Shown one piece after another: positions 11,620 through 23,142 of a stretch of 64,000 nucleotides of DNA. The stretch spans positions 186,001 through 250,000 of the forward strand of contig JAEUBA010000003.1 of the NCBI GenBank assembly GCA_018257865.1, written 5' to 3'. The stretch comes from Stereocaulon alpinum. Lineage: Eukaryota > Ascomycota > Lecanoromycetes > Lecanorales > Stereocaulaceae. Made by a program: the position numbers and the translations under genes. The notes under the pieces were generated by a model, which saw only the letters and a program-made list of their open reading frames with translations, was not told the origin of the DNA and searched no databases. Position 1 is the first letter of the stretch, and each line of letters begins with the position of its first letter.

Positions 11620-12147
11620 CTACACCGTCATCTTGAGATCGGAGTCAGCGAAATGGTAGTGGCAAGTGGGACATGGGCCATCATCGGCAGGTACGGGGTG
11701 AAGCTCAAGTGGAATGAAATCGAGGACAGATGCGTTACACTGTGTGAAGTCGTTCTCAAGCTCTGCTATCCTGTTCGTAATCCTTAGTGAAGGTGAACTA
11801 TCCTTGAAGTCTTTAGACCAGTTCACGCCCTTAAATCCCATGACTGCAACATTGAATGTTTCTTATCCTCTATGACTGATGACTGTGAGCTTATGCCGAT
11901 GTTCCGGATGACCTCTCCACTGGTGAAAGAAACTTGCACAGTCAACGACACTCATGTACCCACAATCCTTGACAACGGCGATGAGATCAGACTCCAGGGG
12001 TAGCGGATACACGTCTAGCAAAACCACAGCATTAAGCGGATTGGAAATGACAAGATAGAACCAGACGGCGCAAACATTTGTGATGACCTCGAATATCAAT
12101 GACAGGACGACCTTTCCTATTCGCATCAGGAAGCGCTTTCTAAACAA
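11620..12147 (-). mobile_element. Relic of a retrotransposon reverse transcriptase
   Basis: Minus-strand sequence encodes DVYPLPLESDLIAVVKDCGY followed by SVVDCASFFHQWRGHPEHRHKLTVISHRG. This is the reverse-transcriptase palm region of fungal LTR retroelements, in which a D-x-YPLP motif leads to SVVDCASFFYQW and HRHKLTVVSHRGQE. Immediately after SHRG an in-frame TAA replaces the expected glutamine codon, and translation would resume as ETFNVAVMGFKG. Beyond MGFKG the family similarity ends abruptly, so only about 110 residues of pol remain. No LTRs, primer binding site, RNase H or integrase are visible nearby. The unit is dead and old. Confidence 0.75.
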
Positions 12148-12839
12148 CGAAGACAGGGAAATAAGGGAGTCGACGAGGCTGGGATTGAGATGTTCGAGGC
12201 TGATCTAAAGATGGTAAGTTGGAAGCTCACTGGCATGCAACGCGATGTAAAATAGATTGCGAATTGTTTTTTTTCCCTCTTTAACCTCATCATGCATAGA
12301 CAAAGCCCATGCTTGATCTGTAAACTTGGGTTTAGTATGAGTGGGCTTCAGAGTGATACCTTGACTCAAGCTTCCTCTGATCGTGGGCTACTCCTCAAGC
12401 CTGTCAGCCTTTAGCTTTGCTTTTGCCGCCATGACTGGGATGAACACGGTGAGCCGTACACACTCCTAAAATTTCCTGTGAGGCAAGACATGTCAAGGTG
12501 ACGTGCCATCATGGGTGGTCCATTTCTTGGGGAAATCTCTGCTCAGTCTCAAGAACTCATATTCCATCACTTGAACTATTCATTGAGTTTGGATCAGTCC
12601 GTCACCGGCCGCAGGTTCAGGCGCAGGTTGGAGCTTTCGAAGTCTATCGTAGACCTGGTCGCGGAGTTCTGCGGGCAGACCTATAAAATGGATGGTTGTC
12701 AATCGAGCTCAACTTCTTATCTGTCAGGAGGTTGAAGTTGATGTACCTTGAGCCCCGATCAAGTGAAAACTTTGGCCACTTGATAGTGATAAATTATGGC
12801 GTAGTTCGACAAAATGGTGACTGGTAGAGCTCGGACTTA

Positions 12840-13330
12840 ATCCTCAGTGGCCCCCCATACGTGGTCCCAGTCTTCCAGTCGGATACCGTCCGGTTCCATC
12901 ATCAAGCTGCTCATATTTCCATGACCTAGGAGCATCGTAGTGACAGGGTCACCAGCAGCCATCCCATGAGAATGTCCTGAATCACACTTCTGGTCTATCT
13001 AGGCGTAGAAGTCGTCAAGTAGGCCCACTGGATCGACTTGACCCTAATTTCATTGCCTCCAAGTTATCAAGTACGACCTTAAAGTCCTTCAGCATCCCTT
13101 CACCACTGAACTTTGCCATCTGCATACCCTAGTCTGCGATTGTATTAGGCAGGACAAAATTCGCATGTTGTCTGAAGGATGGTAAGATTCCGCATTCAGG
13201 AAGTGGCAAACAAGCCCCAGAACGCTTGAGTCGAAAAGACGGGATCAGAAAGATTGGTGGCAGTGCTTCCATTGGGTGTACGTCAAATGCTATGTCCTCG
13301 ATGAATACGTCCTGCTTCCGTAGATATGTA
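12840..13330 (-). pseudogene. Degraded protein-coding remnant of unknown family
   Basis: Read on the minus strand from about 13316, the sequence gives VFIEDIAFDVHPMEALPPIF, then LRSGACLPLPECGILPSFRQ-like and GMQMAKFSGEGMLKDFKVVLDNLEAMKLG, and, after stops, a possible WDH-type segment near 12850-12900. The stretch has a protein-like composition but in-frame stops (for example a TAG in the IAD/GMQ segment), and no start is apparent. I do not recognise the protein. Confidence 0.3.
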
Positions 13331-13958
13331 TATTGGAAGAGTCAATTGCGACTCAGTTCGAACGTTAGAGAAGCAGATGTAGGGGATGCATGTAATTAGC
13401 AACGTTGCAAAAGATGCATTAACAGTAAAGAGTTTAGCAATCAAGGAGACGCAGGCAATTCCCAACATGTCGTAGATATGGTCTTGATAATTGATGTGCA
13501 TGCGAAAGATAATCGTATTCGTGAAGAGAACGTACCCTTCTTGAGTGTCAAAGGAAGGTGAACCTCCTGGCGGCGGGTGCCTTCACCGCCTTGTAAAGGT
13601 GGGATCGTGAGCCAAGCTCAGCTGTGAAGTCTTGAGGTTAAAGGGCAAAGGAACTTCCTTGAAGTCCAATCCAATGCCAAGCAGGCATGATGAAGGGAAG
13701 CCGCGTCTTGAGGTTCGTAAACAGATAAGTCTCTCATCACAGATCCTGTATTCACTCAGCAGTGTGTTTTACAAGGACCTTTGAAATTTAGATCTTCTTT
13801 ATGTATGATCAATTGAGAGCAAAACGAGTTATCGCAGAGTGGGTATCTTGAGGGATGCTTCAATTATCGCCTAAGCCCTTTAGAGCGCCGGGTGCAGACG
13901 CTTTATCCACCATCAAAAGTGTGGCGGCTTTCGCTGATTCATCAAACGTACCAAGTGA

Positions 13959-14744
13959 TCAGTACTGTTTCTCGAAGATCTTTTGTATTGGTTTCGCGGC
14001 CTAGGTGTGGTCAGCATCGCCCCTACCCATAGGTCGACTTGAAGCAGCCTCTACACACATCGATGAACGTCTCTAGATCTTTGTCCAAGCTTGCTAGATC
14101 ATCCTTTCTCTTCTTATTATCCGCGATCAAGCCCTGCTTTTGCTTCAATAGACCTTGCCGCTGCGATTCCAACGCTTCACGCTCGGAGAGTTCATGGTTG
14201 ATTCGAGCGAACATGAGCGTCTTTTCATCGTCTTCACTGTGCTCGGGGTGAAATTGAAGGAAGTCCTCGACAGGTATGAAAGGCAACTGCGCATACTTGT
14301 GGCTGTGATACCGGATCAGCACCTTCATAAATGATTGTATTTCCAACTAGGGTCGATTTAGACCTACTCGTAAGACTCGCATGCGGCAATTTCTCCCCGT
14401 AGATGTCTCTCCTCGTAATAAAGGTTTTGTAGCTGAAGATGTAGTCTATCGATCTCCTGTCGCGCTTCTGCGGTTGTCTGCTTCGTGTTCCGTACTTTCG
14501 TGATGGCATTTCTATTCAATTCACGCAGCTGAGAAATGTAGGAGTTAAGCAGCTTCTGTTGTTTTGAGAGCTCGATCTGGACTTCGACAGATTGGACTTG
14601 AGAAGCACTGATAGCACTGGCCTCCGCGAGCTCTATGAGGTTCATGCATTGCTCGCGTGTATGAGTAGAAGCATCCAGAACGGAACATAGGTAATGATCT
14701 GTCACAATACCACCTGTCTGCATGTCAGTATTGGCTGTTGGCAT
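13959..14744 (-). CDS. THOC5 family protein (THO complex subunit 5-like)
   Basis: Three exons (14744-14368, 14302-14059, 14000-13959) give a continuous 220-residue frame. Intron 1 (65 bp) is GTAGGT to TCACAG; intron 2 (58 bp) is GTGTGT to CCTAG. Both are needed because each genomic frame hits a stop just past the donor. The product matches the THOC5/FMIP family: an N-terminal SVLDASTHTREQCMNLIELA, a helix ending EARQEIDRLHLQLQNLYYEERHLRGEI, then ACESYDHKY and FIPVEDFLQFHPEHSEDDE, a coiled coil (MFARINHELSEREALE onwards), and a final AAKPIQKIF. THOC5 is a subunit of the THO complex, which couples transcription to mRNA export in the nucleus. At 220 residues this is the short fungal form. The gene is divergent from the HlyIII receptor gene, with about 420 bp between start codons. 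Confidence 0.85.
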
Positions 14745-15167
14745 AGTAATTCCAAGTGAGACGTGCTCACATCGGCATTCAATCACCGTGAGATAGGTGA
14801 AAGGCGCCTTGAAACTACTTGCTTGCGCTAGACAAGATTGGTTAGACTGATAATCATATGGTGGCAAATAAGGTATGTAAGAGCGGGACCCCTCGGACCC
14901 TGAGCTTGAGGCGGTGCCAAGAGTGACGACTAAGATGCAAAGGGGCGTCATCTTCCCGAGGCGTTGAGGCGTCCTACTACAGTGCCCTATTTCTCCACGT
15001 GCGAATCTGGCGTTATACATATTATCACTCTCTCTCAGGTACCTGCTATTTCTGGACTTATCGCAATTGGATCATGATACCAGCGGTCACCCACCACAGA
15101 TGGTGACCGATCATCCCCGCATTCCCAACAATTGGAACTACCCAAAGATTGTATACAACCAAACCAA

Positions 15168-16810
15168 ATGCCCTCTCTCTCTTCACAGACACTGCTCATG
15201 GCTTGCTCCACCCCATCATTGAGTTCCATGACTTTAGAGTCTCATGACGACCCACCGACGGCGCAAGCTACAGGAGCGTTACGGCCTGAATCCTTTTCTA
15301 GCAACCGGCGGCGGCATTCCTCATACCATCCATGGCGAAGACACTCGCATGATATAGACTCAGATGTGATCTTTGTAAAGGTTTGTACTTTCTATGAATA
15401 GACGTTTCATCTGCCAATTTAGCTAACCGAGCAGGTTGACTTATTCATCTCTGAATTGGAACGAAGGCTCGACTGGATCGAGAACTATGGCAACCTCAAG
15501 CTCGATGCGACTATCAACCGCGCATATTTCACACTAGATGCCGTACGAGACTCATGTTCACATGTGTCTGGGGAGCTGATTGGCGCCGGAAGACGGCGAG
15601 CAAGAATACTGGTCAGCACTATCGAGAGCAGATACAACGATGCGCTGCCTACAAGGGTAACGCTGGAGGCAAAGGCTCAGGCTGGGATACGATTAATGGA
15701 AGGTTTTCTCTCCGACTTAGAAACCCGCGCACTTGCTGTCCGTGATTCGGGACTCTCAGAAATCATCGATGGCGGTTGGAGGGTGGCCGAGGAAGGATAT
15801 GGGAAGGCAAAAGTAGTGGTGGACGAAGGTCTAGAAAAAGCACGCCGTGCGAAGGAATCGTTGAAGGAAAGCGTCGACTATGCAATCAAGCGGGCAAAAG
15901 AGCAACGGCTCATCACATACGAGGATCTTCCCCACCCTTGGCGAGTCAATCCTCATATCACTAAAGGCTACCGATTCTCCGAAACCACCGTCGACTGCAT
16001 CAAATCAGCCTTCAATTTCTCCAACGAGACGGTTAACATCTGGTCTCATTTTGTTGGTCTGATCATCGTTCTCTCCATTGCTTTCTACTTTTACCCTTCC
16101 TCTGTCAACTTCTCCCAGTCTACCAAGACAGACGTGTTTTTCGCCGCTGCTTTCTTCTTTGCAGCTTGCAAATGTCTGGTGTGCTCATGCATGTGGCACA
16201 CAATGAGCAGTATATCGGAGCAGACGCTAATGGAGCGGTTTGCTTGCGTCGACTACACCGGTATCTCGCTCCTGATTGCCGCCTCCATAATGACCACCGA
16301 ATACACGGCTTTCTACTGTGAGCCCGTGAGCCGTTGGACATACATACTCACCACCGCAACGTTGGGCGTCGGAGGCGTCATCCTACCGTGGCATCCGTTC
16401 TTTAATCGGGCGGACATGAACTGGTTTCGAGTGGCTTTCTATGTTACCCTTGCTGCGACTGGATTCGCTCCCGTGTTCCAGCTGAGTTGGACACGAAGTG
16501 CTGAGTGGGCATGGATGTTCTATGCGCCCATAGGGAAGTCTATTACCGTTTATCTTGTTGGGGCTCTGATTTATGCAAGCCAAGTAAGTCCGAGACCTGC
16601 AACATTACGACGGGGCGTTCACTGACACGTATCCAGGTGCCTGAGCGATGGTTACATGGGTGGTTTGATTATGCCGGTGGTAGCCATAATATATGGCATC
16701 TAGCGGTTTTAGGCGGCATTCTCTTTCACTATCTAGCAATGCAGAGTTTCTTCTCTGTAGCATTCGAAAGGGGCCAACGGGAGTGCGGATACAGTCATCT
16801 GATGCATTGA
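15168..16810 (+). CDS. HlyIII/PAQR (adiponectin-receptor-like) membrane protein, IZH3-like
   Basis: Three exons (15168-15380, 15435-16583, 16637-16810) encode 511 residues. Intron 1 ends after GCTAACCGAGCAG; its donor is either GTTTGT at 15381 or GTAAAG at 15375, a difference of two residues. Intron 2 (53 bp) starts with a perfect GTAAGT. The soluble N-terminus is Ser-rich, then mostly helical (LFISELERRLDWIENYGNLK). The receptor domain begins PHPWRVNPHITKGYRFSE and contains NETVNIWSHFVGL, several membrane segments, WHTMSS and a final WFDYAGGSHNIWHLAVLGG. These His and Asp/Ser positions are the family's zinc-site hallmarks. The long N-terminal extension resembles the yeast IZH3 branch, linked to zinc and sterol homeostasis. 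Family membership is seen; the exact role is inferred. Confidence 0.9.
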
Positions 16811-18333
16811 TGTGTTGTGGGAGAATGACCGCCAGCGCAAGAGCTGACTGGTGGGCAATGTCATTGTACATAAACATAAAGCATCACATTGAAAGCATCC
16901 GTGTGGAAGCATGACACAACAGGGCACATGATATGTAGATCACCAGCAACTTTAGTCATACTTAGTCCTATTCAGCGGTAGAGAGAGCGTCTATGCTTCG
17001 GTGATGTCGAGTCGAGGGGTGGGAGATCGACAGGTTGGGCAGCAATTGCCGCCATCAAACGAAATCCCCACCGTTCACTTCAGCAAGGCTTAACCCTAGA
17101 GCCTCTTCAAGTAAACGACACCGGTGATCGGTTATTCTGGAACGGTCTTCGAACTAACAGGAGATTGGGCACACAGACGCGGTTTGACCCCCTGCTGCCT
17201 CGTCCGGCGCAACAACGTTCGATGTTCGGATTCCGGCAATTATCACTCGTCAACGGCTCAGCTCACCAAGGCGTGGAAAGTCTCCAACATACGCACCAGG
17301 AGAACAATGACAATGCATAACGTGTTCGCCCGACTCGTGCTTGGCTTGGCTTGCCCAAGTCATGGATATGGAGGCTCCTACAACACTGGTACTCGTCGAG
17401 TCGTCCTGCACGGACAAGAGGATGGGCAAGTACAGATTACTGGGGCGCAGGCCACATTAAGCCACAGCTCCAAGATTTTTGCAACCATTACAATTATGTT
17501 GGCTGTCTGATATTGAGACCTTGACCGTTTTGGTGCTTTTGCATGCATCTCCTTCGATACATGACATAAAGGAGCAGATGTGTGCTTGGATCGAGCTGTT
17601 GTCCTCACTTGGCATGGTGTTGCCGATCTCTATCTATGAACGCCCCATCGATACCCAATTCAAGGATGTTGATATTCGGCTTCGTCAGCTTCTGCTACGC
17701 GTGTGAATGGACGAGCAGACTTAGGAGACTCCTAACCACATTTTGGCGCGATAGTGAAGATTTTGCGTTTCATACCTGCTACTCGTCTTGTTGAAATTGG
17801 TGTTTTTGGCCTCCCTCGTAGCTTCGTTAGTATTGGCTAAGCACCAACGGGAATAGTAGTGCTAGACTTGACCCTACAGGAGTGTCCTGCCAGCCGACTG
17901 GACAGCAACCCGAGGATGCATACATTCACCTGGCGGTGAAAGCTCCGTGGGATATCGTCTTGGGTGCCAACTCATCGTACCTCAAGCGCCGTCCTTTTGA
18001 GATCATCGGTACTGATCGGTACCGAAGACCTTACAACTCCTACCGCGATCTCTGACGTCTTTGCTTCAAGCCTCCCACAGTCCTTTTCGATTCACCTAGC
18101 TTCGGGCGTCAAGATCTACACACCTGCAAGGCGAACGCCTCGGCGCGCACGCGGAAAGCATGCTACTATCCGCGATGTAGTCTTCGAAGACCGTCTGTTC
18201 TTTTGGGCGTTTATGGATAAACCAGTATGTTTCCCCACAGGAGAGCCTCCATCATTGCCTACATATTACGCTGAGCACCATTTGCCTCGTTCGCGCGTCT
18301 CTGTTCATGATGCTGATCTCTCAGTCTCTCAGT
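16811..18333. other. Intergenic region; long leader of the downstream gene likely
   Basis: No convincing gene is seen. A 129-codon plus frame (17964-18353) runs into the start region of the next gene but begins at an arbitrary codon and has no family features; it is probably 5' leader or promoter. Other frames here are short and lack protein character. Confidence 0.4.
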
Positions 18334-19638
18334 ATGCCTTATCACCAGGATAACTGGGCCGGATCAAGTCGTGGTCGGGGAAATGCTGCTTCCCGTGATC
18401 CTTACCAGGGTCTCACACGCAGGTCAACAGCCATCAAATGACTGTATTGGATATTGGATCTGATTAACTAACGACCTTGTAGCACTACCATCCCGCATCC
18501 TGATGACCCCGGCTTTGCGCCGTTCGCTCCTTACCCAGCATACCCCGGAGGATATGGCACCGCAACCCGAAGTTCTAATTACGGATCGGTGGATGATCGT
18601 CTCAGCCCCGAGACAAGAGCGGGTGAATTTTTGTCATCTTTGAGTCCTCCCCGCCTGGAGAATTGGCCGAGCTCTAGAGCCCTCAAGGACGTTGCCATGA
18701 CTGGATCTCGAGATTATCCTGCGTCAGCCATCTCCAATCCAGATGGAAGCCCACCTCAATATTGTTCTTCTGGATCCTTGGAAAGTCCAGATTGGGGCAC
18801 TAGCAAGCTTTCCGGGACCTCGTCCCCCTTTCAAAGCCCCTACTCGCCATCTTCAAGCATTGCAAGTTATGAGAGCATTCGATCTGCTCCAGGGTTGGCG
18901 CCTGGTCATAGCCAAGCGGATCCAAACATGCATCCACAAACATTGGCCAGCGCTTACCCATGGGAGACAGGTTATCAATTTTCGCAAGCCGTCCTGGACC
19001 CCGCAGAACAGAGATCCTCTTCAAGGGGTACAGTCACTGTCCACGGTTCCAAAGGAGACAAAAGGCGGTCCAAAACATACCGAGGAGGTCGTGATGAATT
19101 TGAAGGTTCTATTCAATTCCTGGAGAAACCACGGCGGCCCGCACCAGAGCACCGTGAGCAGGACCTTCCCCTTTTGCCCATCCATCTCGACCAAGGAGAG
19201 CAAGACAGTGTTTTGTCTCAGGTCAACCGACGCCTGTCCCAATGTGCATTTGATTGGGTTGCTGAGTACCGTTTCCCAATTCCGCTGGAGCCAAACAAGC
19301 CGGCAGTCCAGACCGCGTCTGATAAGGAGTGGACCGAATGGAATTATCTGATCAAGAGGTTGGCTACCAAGAGAAAGATACCTACCCATGCAGTCTACAA
19401 TGGTCAGATCAAGGAGCTGACAACGGTATTGGATAATGCATTGGAAATGCGTCATACTACTAAACCCCAGGCCAGACCTTTGAAGGATGACCGACATGTA
19501 CTCCAATTCATTTCCGCAGGAATCCAGGTTGGGAAAATGCTCAAAGATGCTCCCACAATGGAATACTTGGACAAGCTTTACAAGCAGACGGAGAAAGTCA
19601 TCCATGAGAGAGCTACGACACCTCCATATGCGAGGTGA
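18334..19638 (+). CDS. Uncharacterised protein, 414 residues, disordered N-terminus with helical C-terminal domain
   Basis: Exon 1 (18334-18422) begins MPYHQDNWAGSSRGRGNAAS; exon 2 (18483-19638) continues STTIPHPDDPGFAPFAPYPA. The 60-bp intron (GTCAAC to TTGTAG) contains a GATTAACTAAC branch-like stretch, and the phase-2 junction keeps a single frame to the stop. The first 200 residues are Ser/Pro/Tyr-rich and presumably disordered. The C-terminal 150 residues look folded: CAFDWVAEYRFPIPLEP, DKEWTEWNYLIKRLATKRKI, HAVYNGQIKELTTVLDNALE, RHVLQFISAGIQVGKMLKDA and a final helix YLDKLYKQTEKVI. I recognise no named domain. The RGRG and YPGGYG motifs at the N-terminus would suit an RNA- or protein-binding tail, but that is only suggestive. 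Confidence 0.75.
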
Positions 19639-22383
19639 TTGCAGGTTGCACTGGATTGGAGCCCTAGGAAACCAAACGTTCATTATGCCATCGTCTATGA
19701 AGGGGTTCGGACCAGCATTAGTCGGCATGGGAAAGGTTCCACACTTTTGCTGTTCATCTAAGGCGTATATCTCGTTGGCTACAACCTGCCCAATCCCATT
19801 GGACCCCACAAGGACACTAATTACTCAAGTATTGCCATCTCCTTGCCAAAGGATGTTAGACCCTTGTGTGGATGCTTCTCCCTTTTCAAGGGTTCTTTCT
19901 TGGCCAAACTCATGTGGTCGCTGACTTCCATCTTGCCATTTGTTCATGATATGTCCCAATAGCCGGTTCCTAGCGTTCCAATATTATGATAAGGTTTCCA
20001 CTGTGGCTACTTTTAGTAGTATAAAACGTCATTCCGTTTGCAAGTTACGCGGGAGTAATAGCATGTTACCACGTGAAGAGGCTCCAAATTTTCAATGTTA
20101 TGGAACTCTAATCAGCGAAGCTCAGCTAGACGAGAAGAATGCCATCAACATCTTCAATCGGATTGGCCCCAGTGGGATAAGATGTCACATTGATGATCGG
20201 ATACCTTACTGTGATAGTTGCTATCTCCCGGCCAGGCCATCAACAGGCGGCAATCCCTTCTCCGTGACCAAGAAAGCTAAATCACCTCTACATTCCCAAT
20301 CAGAGAGCACATGACCACTTTATAATTAGTCCGACCGGGTCCTGACTTCACAGAGCAATTCCCATAAATGAGCGTCCTAGCATATTACTTCATCCCATCA
20401 GTCTCTCTGAGAAGGCCTCAAGGTGTGGTCATAGCAAACTTCGATGCTTAGTTCAAATCTTTCCGCTGTTTTAGAGGGTGCTGCTCAGCTACATGTGTGA
20501 ATTAGGGCAATCAATTGTGGGCGGAGTATCGTCCTTCAATAAGAATTGTCGTATTACAAACTTGCTTCGGACTTTGCTCTCTCACAGCCTTTCTTAAGGC
20601 ACCCTGGTCATTCAGTGACATGAGCACCAAGCGGCAAATTCCAGGCGAATCTCCATGAGGAAAGCCTATCTATAGGTAACCCCAGCAAATGTCGTGTACT
20701 ACACTTATTGCGATACTACCTTCCCCTAGCTTTGGGCTTTCTGAGTGGAGCCCCGCATTTCACTTTCACCCACACTGTTGAGTTTCTACGCACCAATCAT
20801 TTACAGTTCTATCTGAGTTCCGTAGCGGCCGTAGCCAACCTACGGCGACTAGCATCTGTTGGATGATCGGTGTCACATAATGATCATGGCCACGTGGCTT
20901 AAGAGCAACATTTGGCGGCTCCGAGCGGGGATAGACAGCTAGCAGGTCCTTGGCCTCTCGTTCTTCTCCAATAGTTTATATATCCAAACAGTTGGGTTCA
21001 TGTTCGAGCGCTCATTCGTCGCTGGCGATAGGAAGGTACGTATCGTTTAGACGGCTTCTTCTTCAACGGTCAAATAAGACCTATGGCTGCACGTAGTACG
21101 TATGGGCGTGGGTGAAGCGGCTCAAAACAACCAATGTTAGAGGATTAGCTAATGCAGTGTTAGCCAGTCATTTCCCAGTGTTTGGTTCGAGTCATGGGTA
21201 CTATGCGGCAAAGCCATTGAGGTCACGACATGCCGGCCGTTGACGCTGGCATTGTTGGGCGCCTCATGGATGGCGAAGCCTCAGATCAAAATACGCACGA
21301 CCATTCGTAGGCAATCTTGAGCAAGGGATCTGGCATAAAATTGATACAGATTTTCACGCGCGCTTTCATGCTGGTCGATTGAAATCCTCTGAGATCGTAT
21401 CCTGTGGCATGCTCTCGGCGGCTGGCAATACACCCTCAAGTTATAAAGTCTGCCACCAGTCCGGGAAGGAAGCTTCAGTCAAAATTCTACCAGGTAGCTG
21501 GGACTTACAAGGCCGCCTTAGACAAGTGCCGTCCGCTTTTAGCGCTCACTTGCACTGACGCTGCCACCACTCTGCGATCCAGTCGCTCGCTTTTGGAAAT
21601 ACGTACCCCTCACTCCTTCAAACCTTGGCTTCGATCGCGTCAATTTGGCCAACACACTTACTACACCTCGGATTCTCAGTACGGATGTCTTCTCCCCACG
21701 ATTAGTGCTGATCCTTCTGCGCATGTGATACTGACTTGCAAAAGATCAAACGTGGCCGAATCAGTGGTCACAATAACATTTTATTCAGCTGCAAGGAGGA
21801 GGCACGAATCACAGCCCATCGTCAGGCTACCGGCTCCTTCAGGTCTACTCAGCCCAATCATAGGCCATTGACCAGCGCTTCGAGAGGCGACAGCACACCA
21901 CTCGGCTTGACTCCCTCCTCCCACCCTCCGTTTCAGTACTAGTCTCCTCGTGGCTGGTGCCAATTTCGGGTACTGGCAGGCTCGACCCCAGAAGCGCCGT
22001 TACCCTTTTCAGTTAGCGTGCTTCTATCAATAACACCGGGTTGCGACGCTGTTGTAACAAAATATTTTGTTTGAGAAGGTCGACGCTGGTCTTGGCATTA
22101 TATTGCCTATTGCTGTAACCGCCCGGCCTACCCTCCACCAACACTACAACCTAGACCACTCATTCCAACTACTGCGTTGGCCAAGCTTAGCACTCTACAC
22201 GGGCCAGCTTTACCTGCCAGGTACGCTGCTTACTCCTCACCCTCCACTTTTGGCTCATATAAGCCCGTGACCCCCCAAAGCCTCTATTCTTTTGCTTCTA
22301 CGGCTCACTCACTGCCCGTCAGGCATTGCAGTCATTAAGTGTCACGAGTCATTCATTTGACCTCACTTTTTGCATACCTCCCA
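19639..22383. other. 2.7-kb intergenic region
   Basis: No frame here has convincing coding character. Plus frames at 19940-20314 and 21404-21871 lack good starts or family features. The sequence upstream of 22384 becomes pyrimidine-rich, as expected of the promoter and leader of the next gene. No RNA genes or repeats were noticed. Confidence 0.4.
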
Positions 22384-23142
22384 ATGTTGTCGGTAGCCAA
22401 CATGCCGTCCGCGATGGAGAAGCCTCTCCCTCCTACACCTACAATTAATACCATCTCGCCGAAGTCCCCCAAGCCAACATTGCCCGCTCTCAGGACTCCT
22501 TGTTCAGCGACACTTCCATCCGGCCTCAAGACTCCTTGCTCGGCGACACTGCCTTCAGAGCTACCACGCAGCCCTCTTCCTGGTCAGCTGCTTGAGGTGA
22601 TCAAGCAAGAGGACGACCTCAAGACACCGATCACGCCTCCCACAGCCTACACCGAATTTCTGAAAGCACTTTCGCCTGCAATCTCCACGCCTTCGACGGG
22701 CAGAAGCCCAGTCTTTGACCGGGTCTCTGGCAAGTCAACACCCCTCACCCAACCGTCCAGCGCGGCAAGCTGCATGTGCAGCAACCACGACAGCTTCAAA
22801 ACACAATCTGCCCCCATGATACCACCATCACCCTACATGCGCCCACCGAGTTCTGCACGCACACCTACAGGCCTCAAGAGACTCCGCATCCCACAGTCAC
22901 CCGTATGGTCGCCATGTACCGACTCGCCAAAAAGCTGTTCTCGAAGCAGCACTATGCGATCGCCTTTCTCGCCAGCAGATTGGGTTCTTGATGGGAAGAC
23001 ACGATATTTCGACGCCCCACGATCAGGCACGCATAAAACAGTCAGTGTGAGGCAGGTAGTCACCAAAACAATCACATACACAAAATCGCCGATCACCCCT
23101 CTTGATCCGGCGCCTAAGGGAAAGAAGAGACGGCTGGAGTAG
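22384..23142 (+). CDS. Proline/serine-rich uncharacterised protein with many SP/TP sites
   Basis: A single-exon frame gives 252 residues from the ATG at 22384; ATGs at 22402 and 22414 are also possible starts. The protein is dominated by Ser-Pro and Thr-Pro dipeptides, the minimal target of proline-directed kinases. It contains a short internal duplication: RTPCSATLPSGL and KTPCSATLPSEL are adjacent. Other landmarks are KPLPPTPTI, DDLKTPITPPTAYTEFLKAL, DWVLDGKTRYFDAPRSGTHK and a basic C-terminal end PKGKKRRLE that could act as a nuclear localisation signal. No globular domain is visible. A phosphorylated nuclear regulatory protein is a plausible but unproven reading. Confidence 0.7.
   Translation: MLSVANMPSAMEKPLPPTPTINTISPKSPKPTLPALRTPCSATLPSGLKTPCSATLPSELPRSPLPGQLLEVIKQEDDLKTPITPPTAYTEFLKALSPAISTPSTGRSPVFDRVSGKSTPLTQPSSAASCMCSNHDSFKTQSAPMIPPSPYMRPPSSARTPTGLKRLRIPQSPVWSPCTDSPKSCSRSSTMRSPFSPADWVLDGKTRYFDAPRSGTHKTVSVRQVVTKTITYTKSPITPLDPAPKGKKRRLE

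Noticed and set aside
17964..18353. 129-codon plus frame as a separate gene
   Set aside because: It starts at an arbitrary codon, has no family features, and overlaps the ATG-started first exon of the 414-residue gene in another frame.
21404..21871. 155-codon plus frame as a gene
   Set aside because: Begins at a non-ATG codon, has stops and frames on both strands of similar quality, and lies in the upstream region of the Pro-rich gene.
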